A stretch of 7,993 nucleotides of DNA from Auritidibacter sp. Marseille-P8566 (GCA_943325595.2 CALPQA020000067.1:1-7993), one strand, 5' to 3'; shown: positions 1 through 6,911, counted from the stretch's first letter. Numbers and translations: made by a program. The notes: generated from the letters alone by a model not told the origin.

Positions 1-2
1 TC

Positions 3-317
3 AATCAACTCATTGTAATCCACAATAATGAAACAACCATTGCAAGTGCCAATCTTTCTGAATTTGAAGGCATTTGGGTAGAAATTACCGAGAGCATTAA
101 AATTGGAGCCAATGGAACCTATTCAATTTCAATAAAAAAAGTGAAAAATGGGGAGGAATTACTTTCTTTTAAAAGTGATACTATCATGACCATAAGACCT
201 GATAATGATTTTATCCGACCAAAATGGGGGATTTATAGAAGCATAAAGAAACCACAAGATTTGAGAGATGAAGCGGTACGTTTTAATGCTTTTTCTATAA
301 AAGAAGGCGTTAAATAA
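3..317 (+). CDS. C-terminal part of a polysaccharide lyase-like jelly-roll protein (5' end outside window)
   Basis: The reading frame is open from the window edge to a TAA at 315-317, giving 104 visible residues. The start lies upstream of the window. The visible part aligns along its length with residues of about 180-280 of the next gene: both have a 'FEG-W' segment, a 'G-NGTYSI/GSSGTYSI' strand, 'TIRPDN-FIRPKWGIYRS', then 'LRDEAVRF--FSI'. The two genes are therefore tandem paralogues. The KWGIYR segment resembles the last strand motif of beta-jelly-roll polysaccharide lyases (concanavalin-like families such as PL7, PL13 and PL20), but the exact family cannot be decided here. Unlike its neighbour it stops right after the catalytic-type domain (ends KEGVK) and has no T9SS sorting domain. 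Only 20 bases separate it from the next gene, so the two are probably co-transcribed. The lyase role is an inference; paralogy to the next gene is directly visible. Confidence 0.8.
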   Translation, partial: NQLIVIHNNETTIASANLSEFEGIWVEITESIKIGANGTYSISIKKVKNGEELLSFKSDTIMTIRPDNDFIRPKWGIYRSIKKPQDLRDEAVRFNAFSIKEGVK

Positions 318-337
318 TTGTTTTAAATACTATAAAA

Positions 338-1444
338 GTGGATTTAATTTTAAATTTAAAAATAGAAAATAGAAGATTATTAGGCATTTTAATGCTTTTT
401 AGCTTCTCGTTTTCTTATTCTCAAGTCGTTCTAAATGCAAACGGTCCCGGAAATACCTATGAGCGAATTACCAGTATATTTGCGCCTGGAAATGGCGTCA
501 GCGCTGTTGAAGCTCCCGATTTATTTCATCCTTGGGCATCGGGGAGACACATCGCTGAAGTTTTTGATACCGAACTGAATCAATATGTTTTCGAATTTTA
601 TTCGCATGCCTTATTGGATAACGAGCCCGTTGACCCAACATTAACCGACCGTCAGCGCGTAGAAATTAAAACCTATGCCTCCTCGCCAAATAATTTAAAA
701 GGAACTTTAGGAGAAAATATCATTTATAAATGGCGGTTTAAATTGCCCGTTGGTTTTCAGCCTTCATCAAATTTTACTCATATTCATCAAATAAAAGCAG
801 TTGACGGAGATGACAGCAATCCAATATTTACGTTGACACCCCGATTGGGAACTCCCAATAAACTAGAATTAATATATGTTGCCAACGCAACTTCTGGAAC
901 AGATAAAGTGAGTATTGTTAACTTATTACCATTTGAAGGAAATTGGATTGATGCAGAAGAAACGATTAATGTGGGTAGTTCGGGAACCTATTCTATAACG
1001 CTCAAAAAACACAGTGATGGAACTGTTTTAATGTCTTACAGCAATGCAAATATTGCAACAATTCGCCCCGACAATAGTTTCATCAGACCTAAATGGGGCA
1101 TCTATCGCAGTTTGAATGATGTTGGAAATTTACGAGATGAGGCAGTTCGGTTTTCCGATTTTAGTATTGCGGAAGTCGCCAGTTTAGGAACAAATAACGC
1201 TATTTCTGAAGAGGAAGAGCTTAAAATTTATCCTAACCCATTAAAAAACTACTTGATTATAAGCGATTTTACTGTCAATAAATATGAGAATATAAAAATA
1301 ATTGACATAACTGGTAAAATTGTATTTCAAAATGAAATTTTATCTAATTTGATTGATGTTTCTTTCTTAAAATCAGGTTTATATTTTGCGGTATTTACAA
1401 AAGCAAATAAGAACTCAAGCTACATAAAAATTGTAAAAGAATAA
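338..1444 (+). CDS. Secreted polysaccharide lyase-like jelly-roll protein with T9SS sorting domain
   Basis: 368 residues. Residues 1-29 form a signal peptide with a basic patch (K8 to R13), a hydrophobic core and a likely cut after 'SYSQ'. The start is GTG at 338; the first ATG (392) would cut off the basic n-region, so GTG is preferred. Residues of about 45-280 look like a beta-jelly-roll lyase domain, with RQRVEI (R105-I110), HIHQIK (H148-K153), a 'P-FTLTPR' strand and KWGIYR (W253-R257). By analogy with PL7/PL13/PL20-type enzymes, R107, H150 or Q151, and Y256 are candidate active-site residues; this is inference. Residues of about 290-368 are a type A T9SS C-terminal sorting domain, shown by 'IYPNP' (Y298-P301), a 'IKIIDITGKIV' strand and a 'LKSGLYF' strand. 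The protein is thus expected to be secreted or anchored on the cell surface. It may instead be a binding protein with a lyase-like fold. Exact substrate is unknown; the locus suggests a uronan. Confidence 0.8.
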   Translation: MDLILNLKIENRRLLGILMLFSFSFSYSQVVLNANGPGNTYERITSIFAPGNGVSAVEAPDLFHPWASGRHIAEVFDTELNQYVFEFYSHALLDNEPVDPTLTDRQRVEIKTYASSPNNLKGTLGENIIYKWRFKLPVGFQPSSNFTHIHQIKAVDGDDSNPIFTLTPRLGTPNKLELIYVANATSGTDKVSIVNLLPFEGNWIDAEETINVGSSGTYSITLKKHSDGTVLMSYSNANIATIRPDNSFIRPKWGIYRSLNDVGNLRDEAVRFSDFSIAEVASLGTNNAISEEEELKIYPNPLKNYLIISDFTVNKYENIKIIDITGKIVFQNEILSNLIDVSFLKSGLYFAVFTKANKNSSYIKIVKE

Positions 1445-1465
1445 CTTAGGAAAATCAATTAAATA

Positions 1466-2509
1466 ATGCCTAAAAAAATAATTACTTTTGGGGAAATAGT
1501 ATTGCGATTAGCAACACCAGATTTCAAAAGATTCATTCAAACTAATCGTTTTGAAAGTACTTTTGGAGGTGGAGAAGTAAATGTTGTAGCCGCTTTATGC
1601 AACTATGGATTGAATGGAATATTTGTTTCTAAAATCCCCGATAATCCGATTGGTGATTCTGCAATAAATTATATTAGAGAATTTGGCGTTGGAACTCAAT
1701 TTATTGCTAGGGGCGGAAAGCGAATAGGAATTTATTTTCTAGAAACAGGGGCTTCAATGCGCGCCTCGGATGTAGTTTATGACCGAAAAGAGTCATCTAT
1801 TACTGATGTGAATCCAAATGAATTTGATTTTGATGCAATTTTTGAAGGTGCCGATTGGTTTCATACTTCAGGAATTACACCCGCTTTAAGTGATAAAACA
1901 GCTGAATTAACAGAAATTTTTCTGAAAGAGGCAAAAGCTAGAGGAATCACAACAAGTATGGATTTGAATTACAGAAAAAAACTTTGGTCTCCAGAAAAAG
2001 CGAAGGTTGTAATGAACCGCTTGTGCTATTATGTTGATGTTTGTATCGGAATAGATATTTGCATTGGCGATGAAAACGATACGCCCGAAACCATTGGATT
2101 TAACTCACCAAAAACGGAAGAAAATACAACTGGTTTAGATTTTGATAGTTTCAAAAAATATTATGAAAAAATGGCAAGAAAGTACGGATTTAAATACATT
2201 GCATCTTCAATTCGGGAAAGCAAAAGTGCAAGTGATAATACAATAAGTGCATTAGAATATGACGGTATAAATTTTCATCAAACCAAACAACATGCTATCC
2301 GAATTGTTGACAGAGTAGGTACTGGAGATTCTTTTGCAAGTGGGTTTATATATGGGTTGGTTACGGGAATGAATGGAAATGAAGCCGCAGAATTTGGTGT
2401 TGCCGCAAGCGCTTTAAAACACACTATTTTAGGCGATTTTAATCATGCTACACTTGAAGAAGTTCAACAGTTAATAATTGGAGATAGCAGTGGCCGAATT
2501 CAAAATTAA
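1466..2509 (+). CDS. kdgK: 2-keto-3-deoxygluconate kinase (PfkB-family sugar kinase)
   Basis: 347 residues, the usual length for Bacteroidota KdgK. It is a cytoplasmic ATP-dependent kinase that turns 2-keto-3-deoxygluconate into KDPG, the step after KduI and KduD. PfkB/ribokinase features are visible: an N-terminal 'ITFGEIVLRL' strand, the glycine-rich substrate segment GGGEVNVVAAL (from G34), and the C-terminal signature with the anion hole and catalytic base, GTGDSF (G285-F290, base D288). The assignment to KdgK over another PfkB sugar kinase rests on the overall sequence style and on kduI and kduD nearby. It starts 21 bases after the lyase-like gene and is followed 42 bases later by the esterase. 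A short repeated segment, DVCIG-I-DICIG (residues 191-201), sits before the nucleotide-binding half where the family usually has one such strand. The KDPG aldolase gene that often accompanies it is not in the window. Confidence 0.88.
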   Translation: MPKKIITFGEIVLRLATPDFKRFIQTNRFESTFGGGEVNVVAALCNYGLNGIFVSKIPDNPIGDSAINYIREFGVGTQFIARGGKRIGIYFLETGASMRASDVVYDRKESSITDVNPNEFDFDAIFEGADWFHTSGITPALSDKTAELTEIFLKEAKARGITTSMDLNYRKKLWSPEKAKVVMNRLCYYVDVCIGIDICIGDENDTPETIGFNSPKTEENTTGLDFDSFKKYYEKMARKYGFKYIASSIRESKSASDNTISALEYDGINFHQTKQHAIRIVDRVGTGDSFASGFIYGLVTGMNGNEAAEFGVAASALKHTILGDFNHATLEEVQQLIIGDSSGRIQN

Positions 2510-2551
2510 AATAATATAAAACATACTTATTTCACTTTTAAATAAAATCAG

Positions 2552-3964
2552 ATGAAAAAAATAATAATAACGATTGCCTTTTTTATATTCATAAGTAACT
2601 TCAAAACTTTTGCAAAAATAAAATTACCGAGTATTATTGCATCCAATATGGTACTTCAACGCAATACTTCTGTGAAAATTTGGGGTTGGGCAACTCCCGG
2701 TGAAAAAATCACGTTGACAGGAAGTTGGATTTCTGAACCATTAAAAGTAACAACTCCTGAAAATGGTCGTTGGGAAATTACTTTAAAAACCAATTTAAGC
2801 AAAGAGTCACAAACCATTCAACTGAAAAGTAAGGAGTCAAACATCAACTTAGAAAATATTTTATTTGGAGAAGTTTGGATTTGCTCTGGTCAATCAAATA
2901 TGAGAATGCCAGTGAAAGGCTTTACAGGACAACCCACATTTGGTAGTAATTTGGCTGTTGCCAATTCTAAAAACCCAAAATTACGCTTATTTTCCATTAC
3001 AGAAAATGGTTCCCCTACTCCATTGGATTCCGTAAGTGATTATAAAAAATGGGCTGTTGCGTCACCAGAAACTGTAAAAGATTTTAGCGCGGTTGCCTAT
3101 TTCTATGGGAAACAATTACAAGAAATTTTAGACGTTCCAGTGGGATTAATAATGACATCTTGGGGCGGAACCCGCATTCAACCTTGGATCAGTAAAGAAG
3201 CGGTTACTCCATTTTTAGATGTAAATAAAATAAAAAGAGATACTACTGAAAAGTACAAGAGGATTCCTTCGGCAATCTTTAATGCGATGATAAATCCGAT
3301 AACATCTTACACCATTAAAGGCGCCATATGGTACCAAGGAGAAACGAATCGGGATGAACCTAAAATATACCAACAATTACTTCCTGAAATGGTAAAAGAT
3401 TGGCGCAAGCAATGGAATATCGGGGATTTCCCTTTCTATTACGTTCAAATAGCGCCCAACAAATACATTGACAAAAGCAATTCTCAATACCTTCGGGAAG
3501 CACAATTGAAGGCCTTGGATGTTATTCCCAACTCAGGAATGGCGGTACTTTCAGATATTGGATCAACCGAAACGATTCATCCACCAAGGAAAAAAGAAGT
3601 CGCAGACCGTTTGCTTTTCATTGCATTAAATAAAACCTACGGAATGAAAGATGTAGATGGTGCAAGTCCAGTTTACAAATCAATGACAGAAAAAGAAGGC
3701 GCTTTATTATTAAATTTTGATAATGCAGAAACTGGGATATTTTCCACAGAAACAGACCTTAGTGGTTTTGAAATAGCGGGTGAAGACAAAATATTTTATC
3801 CCGCGAAAGCAGCAATTATTGGTCACAAACAAGTCAAAGTAGCAAGTCCTGAAGTAAAAATCCCTGTAGCCGTTCGCTATGGCTGGAGCAATTGGTTTGT
3901 AGGCACATTATTTGACAACAATATGCTGCCTGCCTCATCTTTTAGAACAGACGATTGGGAATAA
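2552..3964 (+). CDS. Exported SGNH/SASA-family carbohydrate O-acetylesterase (sialate 9-O-acetylesterase-like)
   Basis: 470 residues. Residues 1-21 are a signal peptide (MKK, hydrophobic core, 'FKTFA') with no lipobox cysteine, so it is probably periplasmic or secreted. Residues of about 25-100 form the beta-rich N-terminal region usual in this family (starts 'LPSIIASNMVLQR'). The SASA (PF03629) hydrolase motifs follow: block I CSGQSNM with probable nucleophile S115, the GAIWYQGETN block (G257-N266), and the 'DIG-----IHPPRKKEVADR' block with D335 and H343 completing the likely triad. Family members remove O-acetyl groups from sugars; 'sialate' is a legacy name. In a uronan locus the likely substrate is an acetylated polysaccharide or oligosaccharide such as acetylated pectin, which would clear the way for lyases; this is inference. 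It is the last gene of the plus-strand operon and ends at a hairpin shared with the opposing operon. Confidence 0.87.
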   Translation: MKKIIITIAFFIFISNFKTFAKIKLPSIIASNMVLQRNTSVKIWGWATPGEKITLTGSWISEPLKVTTPENGRWEITLKTNLSKESQTIQLKSKESNINLENILFGEVWICSGQSNMRMPVKGFTGQPTFGSNLAVANSKNPKLRLFSITENGSPTPLDSVSDYKKWAVASPETVKDFSAVAYFYGKQLQEILDVPVGLIMTSWGGTRIQPWISKEAVTPFLDVNKIKRDTTEKYKRIPSAIFNAMINPITSYTIKGAIWYQGETNRDEPKIYQQLLPEMVKDWRKQWNIGDFPFYYVQIAPNKYIDKSNSQYLREAQLKALDVIPNSGMAVLSDIGSTETIHPPRKKEVADRLLFIALNKTYGMKDVDGASPVYKSMTEKEGALLLNFDNAETGIFSTETDLSGFEIAGEDKIFYPAKAAIIGHKQVKVASPEVKIPVAVRYGWSNWFVGTLFDNNMLPASSFRTDDWE

Positions 3965-3966
3965 AA

Positions 3967-4011
3967 AAATCCACAAACTTTCAATAATAGAATTTGAAAA
4001 TTTGTGGATAT
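3967..4011. terminator. Bidirectional intrinsic terminator between convergent operons
   Basis: An inverted repeat lies just after the esterase stop and 15 bases before the end of the DUF4861 gene. The arms ATCCACAAA (3969-3977) and TTTGTGGAT (4001-4009) pair perfectly. After one mismatch (3978/4000) another six pairs follow (3979-3984 with 3994-3999), leaving a 9-base loop. On the minus strand the hairpin is followed by a run of seven T (the A run at 3963-3969, part of which overlaps the arm), a good intrinsic terminator for the DUF4861 operon. On the plus strand the following T-rich stretch is weaker. Confidence 0.75.
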
Positions 4012-4025
4012 CTTTAAATTTCTAG

Positions 4026-5201
4026 TTACTTTATCTTAACAACTAGAGGGTTATTAATTTTAGTTGCATAGACGCCTAAATACTTTTCCCAAGCCTCTTT
4101 AGTTGTGAATTCACCTTGCTTTTTCCAACCAAAACCGGAGTAATAAACTACTTTGTTATTGGTCACTTTTAGGTTAACGTATAAATTGCATAAATCCTTT
4201 TTAGAAACCACATATTTCTCAAAACTATTGGCACTATTTTTAGGAAATACAATTCCTGTTCCCAATTCAGAATCATCAATTGGCTGCCAATAATCAATCC
4301 AACCTTCGTTTAGGTTTCCTTCTGTTTTTCCATCGTTATTGTGCAATGTAATTCCCGTTGATATAGAATTGGTGCCCGAAACCACAATTTCAAATTTGGA
4401 TAAAAAACTACCATAATCCAAGCTGATATGCTTTACTTCCGTGACTTTATTCCCAGCGGCATCCCAATCGGCGTAGGTTAAAACAAAACTTGTTCTAATA
4501 GGTCCCGTTGTAATGGTTTTCCATGAAGTAAAGTTTTTAGAATAGTAATACGTTGTATCTACTTTCACGGCAATTCCACCAATTCCACGACTATCACCAA
4601 CGTGAAAGTTGTCTAAACCTTCACCAGTATCTTTGTGGTATGTCCCCGTTCCTGTGGTATATTTCTCGTACCATTTATTCAAAATTGGGTATTCCACTCT
4701 TTTCAACCAAGCATCAATTCCGCTAGTTAATGTTCCCCCTTTTACGTTGTCTTCTGTCATTTTTTGGGCAACAGGACCGTACGTTCTAAAGGCAACTTTG
4801 TTGTTTTCCCAAGCATAATCATCGATTCTTTCAGGAACAAATCTTGAATAACAGAATACGATTGGCTCTTTAGTTTTAGAATCAGTATTTGGTACTAATT
4901 CGTATTTATTAGATGCTGAAGCCTTTATTTTTGGTTGAAACAAAAGTACATCTGAAATTCCATCACCATTTTCATCTACACATTGGGATATCAAAATAGT
5001 GGTCGTTCCAACCTCTCTAATGCTATATTTTTCTAATACATCAGAAGCTTTTAATCCCAAAACACTTTTAGATACTTCAACAGTTTCAAATTCTCTGTCT
5101 ATCTTCAAAGGATTGGAAATAGTAATGATTTTAGCCTTTTGAGAATACGATAACAACGTACTCGATAGCATTAAAGCTACTATTCCTTTAGTAATTTTCA
5201 T
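4026..5201 (-). CDS. Exported DUF4861-family protein, function unknown, PUL-associated
   Basis: 391 residues from the chosen start. The frame is open further to 5255, but the ATG at 5201 lies one base after the kduD stop (TAA-C-ATG), copying the kduI/kduD junction, and begins a good signal peptide (MKITKG, hydrophobic core, 'LLSYSQ', residues 1-21). An ATG at 5213 is also possible. No lipobox cysteine is seen, so it is probably periplasmic. The body has segments I recognise as typical of DUF4861 (PF16153): 'FVPERIDDYAWENNKVAFRTYGP' (from F121), 'SGIDAWLKRVEYPILNKWY' (S160-Y178), 'TYHKDTGEGLDNFHVG' (T187-G202) and a C-terminal 'YYSGFGWKKQGEF'. D76-D84 forms a DxNxDGxxD loop like a calcium site. 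The family is common in pectin-type PULs of Bacteroidota. Many conserved aromatic, Asp, His and Lys residues suggest a carbohydrate-active enzyme, but no reaction can be given from the sequence. Confidence 0.85.
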   Translation of the reverse strand: MKITKGIVALMLSSTLLSYSQKAKIITISNPLKIDREFETVEVSKSVLGLKASDVLEKYSIREVGTTTILISQCVDENGDGISDVLLFQPKIKASASNKYELVPNTDSKTKEPIVFCYSRFVPERIDDYAWENNKVAFRTYGPVAQKMTEDNVKGGTLTSGIDAWLKRVEYPILNKWYEKYTTGTGTYHKDTGEGLDNFHVGDSRGIGGIAVKVDTTYYYSKNFTSWKTITTGPIRTSFVLTYADWDAAGNKVTEVKHISLDYGSFLSKFEIVVSGTNSISTGITLHNNDGKTEGNLNEGWIDYWQPIDDSELGTGIVFPKNSANSFEKYVVSKKDLCNLYVNLKVTNNKVVYYSGFGWKKQGEFTTKEAWEKYLGVYATKINNPLVVKIK

Positions 5202-5202
5202 G

Positions 5203-5997
5203 TTAATTTTCATTTGAAGGTTTTCCAATTGTGGCCAATATTCCGCCATCGACATACAGAATGTGACCGTTTACAAAATCACTCGCTTTTGAAGAAAGAA
5301 ATATTGCTGCACCCGATAAATCATCCGGATTGCCCCATTTTGCCGCTGGAGTTCTATTAATTATAAATTCATTAAATGGATGTCCATCGACCCGAATTGG
5401 TTCTGTTTGAGCTGTTGCAAAATAGCCTGGACCTATTCCGTTGACTTGCACATTGTGTTTCGCCCACTCTGTCGCCATGTTTTTGGTAAGCATTTTTAAT
5501 CCTCCTTTTGCAGCAGCATAAGCTCCTACTCCATTTCGACCCAACTCACTCATCATAGAACAAATGTTGATTATCTTTCCTTGTTGTCTCGCAATCATTC
5601 CTCTTGCAACATGTTTTGAAACGATAAAAGGGCTTACTAAATCTATATCTACGACTTCTTTAAAATCGGAAACTTCCATTTCAATTAAAGGAATGCGCTT
5701 GATAATTCCTGCGTTATTGATTAAAATATCGATGGGACCTACTTCGCTTTCAATTTTGCTAATAGCTTCAATGACTTCGCTTTCAACGGCAACATTAAAT
5801 TTATATCCAAAGGCCTTTATACCTTCTTTTTCAAATTCTAAAACCGCTTCATCAATTTTTGGTTGCGATGAATTTCCGCTTACAATTATTGTTGCGCCTG
5901 CATGTCCTAACCCTTTGGCCATAGCCATTCCAAGGCCATGTGTACTGCCTGTAACAAGTGCTATCTTTCCTTTTATGTCAAATAATGAACTTCCCAT
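5203..5997 (-). CDS. kduD: 2-dehydro-3-deoxy-D-gluconate 5-dehydrogenase (SDR family)
   Basis: 264 residues, cytoplasmic. It is expected to reduce 3-deoxy-D-glycero-2,5-hexodiulosonate, the KduI product, to 2-keto-3-deoxygluconate with NAD(P)H. Classical SDR features are visible: the cofactor loop TGSTHGLG (T16-G23), NNAG (N94-G97), probable catalytic S147 ('NICSMMSE'), Y160 and K164 (Y-A-A-A-K), and a C-terminal 'FVNGHILYVDGG' strand typical of this family. D119 ('VDIDLVSPF') sits where many classical SDRs have the tetrad Asn; I believe Asp is usual in the Bacteroidota KduD group. SDR enzymes are hard to tell apart by sequence alone, but direct linkage to kduI makes KduD much the best call over gluconate 5-dehydrogenase. 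The start ATG is one base after the kduI stop, and its own stop is one base before the next ATG, pointing to translational coupling. Confidence 0.9.
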   Translation of the reverse strand: MGSSLFDIKGKIALVTGSTHGLGMAMAKGLGHAGATIIVSGNSSQPKIDEAVLEFEKEGIKAFGYKFNVAVESEVIEAISKIESEVGPIDILINNAGIIKRIPLIEMEVSDFKEVVDIDLVSPFIVSKHVARGMIARQQGKIINICSMMSELGRNGVGAYAAAKGGLKMLTKNMATEWAKHNVQVNGIGPGYFATAQTEPIRVDGHPFNEFIINRTPAAKWGNPDDLSGAAIFLSSKASDFVNGHILYVDGGILATIGKPSNEN

Positions 5998-5998
5998 A

Positions 5999-6838
5999 TT
6001 ATCTTAAATCTGTTATTTTGCAAACATCCATATCGCCGTAGTCAAGATTTTCACCTGCCATTCCCCAAATAAAAGTGTAATTTGAAGTTCCTGCGCCAGA
6101 GTGAATGGACCATGGTGGCGAAATTACCGCTTGATGATTGTTCATCCAAATATGTCTGGTTTCTTGAGGTTGTCCCATAAAATGACAAACGGCTTGGTTT
6201 TCTGGAATGTCTAAATAGAAATACACTTCCATTCGTCTATCATGAACGTGTGCTGGCATGGTGTTCCAAACGCTTCCTGTTTTCAATTCGGTCATTCCCA
6301 TTTGCAATTGACACGTAGTTACAATTCCGCCGATAATCATTTGGTTAACCGTGCGATGATTAGCTGTTTCCATGGAACCCAATTGTAGTTTATTGGCTTC
6401 AGCAAGACTTACTTTTTTGTTTGGAAAATTTTTGTGTGCGGGTGCTGAATTTAAATAAAATTTTGCTGGATTTGAAATATCATCACTTTTGAATACTACT
6501 TCTTTGTTACCACTTCCGATGTATAAAGCATCTTTAAACCCCAATTCATAAGCAACTCCATCGGCAACGACCGAACCAGATCCACCAACGTTTATTATTC
6601 CTAATTCTCTTCTTTCTAAAAAATAACTAGATTTTAGCGGATTTATTGTTTCCAAAGTTAATGGTTCTAACGGGACTGCTGAACCAGCAATATACCTGTC
6701 GTAATGAGAATAGGTGAGATTTACTTTCCCAATTTCCATTAAGTTGTCAATTAAAAATTCGGCTCTTAATTGCGCTGTATCATAGTTTTTTACGGCTTGC
6801 GGACTGGAAGCATATCTTGTTTCGTAGGATGTAAACAT
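5999..6838 (-). CDS. kduI: 5-dehydro-4-deoxy-D-glucuronate isomerase (5-keto 4-deoxyuronate isomerase)
   Basis: 279 residues, one longer than the E. coli enzyme. It is a cytoplasmic cupin-fold, metal-dependent isomerase that converts 5-keto-4-deoxyuronate, formed from unsaturated uronates released by lyases, into 3-deoxy-D-glycero-2,5-hexodiulosonate. The start 'SYETRYASSPQAVKNYDT' is typical of the family. The metal ligands are all present: H197 and H199 (PAHVHDRR), E204 (MEVYFY) and H246 (PPWSIHSG), each one position on from the E. coli ligands as I recall them. This gene, with kduD and kdgK, shows that the pathway handles products of galacturonan or glucuronan type lyases rather than the alginate route, which uses a DEH reductase. 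The start lies 73 bases from the SusD stop with a strong hairpin between, so it is either expressed by read-through or from its own promoter in the AT-rich 6839-6870 stretch; no clear Bacteroidota promoter (TAnnTTTG) is seen there. Confidence 0.95.
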   Translation of the reverse strand: MFTSYETRYASSPQAVKNYDTAQLRAEFLIDNLMEIGKVNLTYSHYDRYIAGSAVPLEPLTLETINPLKSSYFLERRELGIINVGGSGSVVADGVAYELGFKDALYIGSGNKEVVFKSDDISNPAKFYLNSAPAHKNFPNKKVSLAEANKLQLGSMETANHRTVNQMIIGGIVTTCQLQMGMTELKTGSVWNTMPAHVHDRRMEVYFYLDIPENQAVCHFMGQPQETRHIWMNNHQAVISPPWSIHSGAGTSNYTFIWGMAGENLDYGDMDVCKITDLR

Positions 6839-6870
6839 TTTTATAATTTATAATATTAAATAATTTATTT

Positions 6871-6908
6871 AAAAAAAAACAGTGTATAAATGTACACTGT
6901 TTTTTTTT
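6871..6908. terminator. Perfect 16-bp hairpin with A/T tails after susD: terminator or attenuator
   Basis: The arms ACAGTGTA (6879-6886) and TACACTGT (6893-6900) are exact complements around a 6-base loop. They are flanked by eight A (6871-6878) and eight T (6901-6908) that extend the stem to 16 pairs. The T run follows the hairpin on either strand, so it can act as an intrinsic terminator both ways. It begins three bases after the SusD stop (6912-6914) and lies about 32 bases before the kduI start on the minus strand. The position fits a terminator or partial terminator that sets different expression of the SusC/SusD pair and the downstream catabolic genes. Confidence 0.85.
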
Positions 6909-6911
6909 AAG

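Noticed and set aside
3..317. First gene as a pseudogene that lost its sorting domain by frameshift
   Set aside because: Only 20 bases follow its stop before the next gene and they hold no sorting-domain remnant; the ending is clean, and many PUL proteins lack the domain.
4609..4818. Plus-strand open frame of 69 codons
   Set aside because: It lies wholly inside the well-supported DUF4861 gene on the minus strand and its translation shows no family features.
5202..5255. Longer N-terminus for the DUF4861 protein starting at 5255
   Set aside because: It would overlap kduD by 53 bases and put 18 non-signal residues ahead of a clear signal peptide; the ATG at 5201 fits the TAA-N-ATG junction.
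5564..6007. Plus-strand open frame of 147 codons
   Set aside because: It is antisense to kduD, whose SDR motifs are intact; the translation is low-complexity and Ile/Ser-rich, as expected of a shadow.
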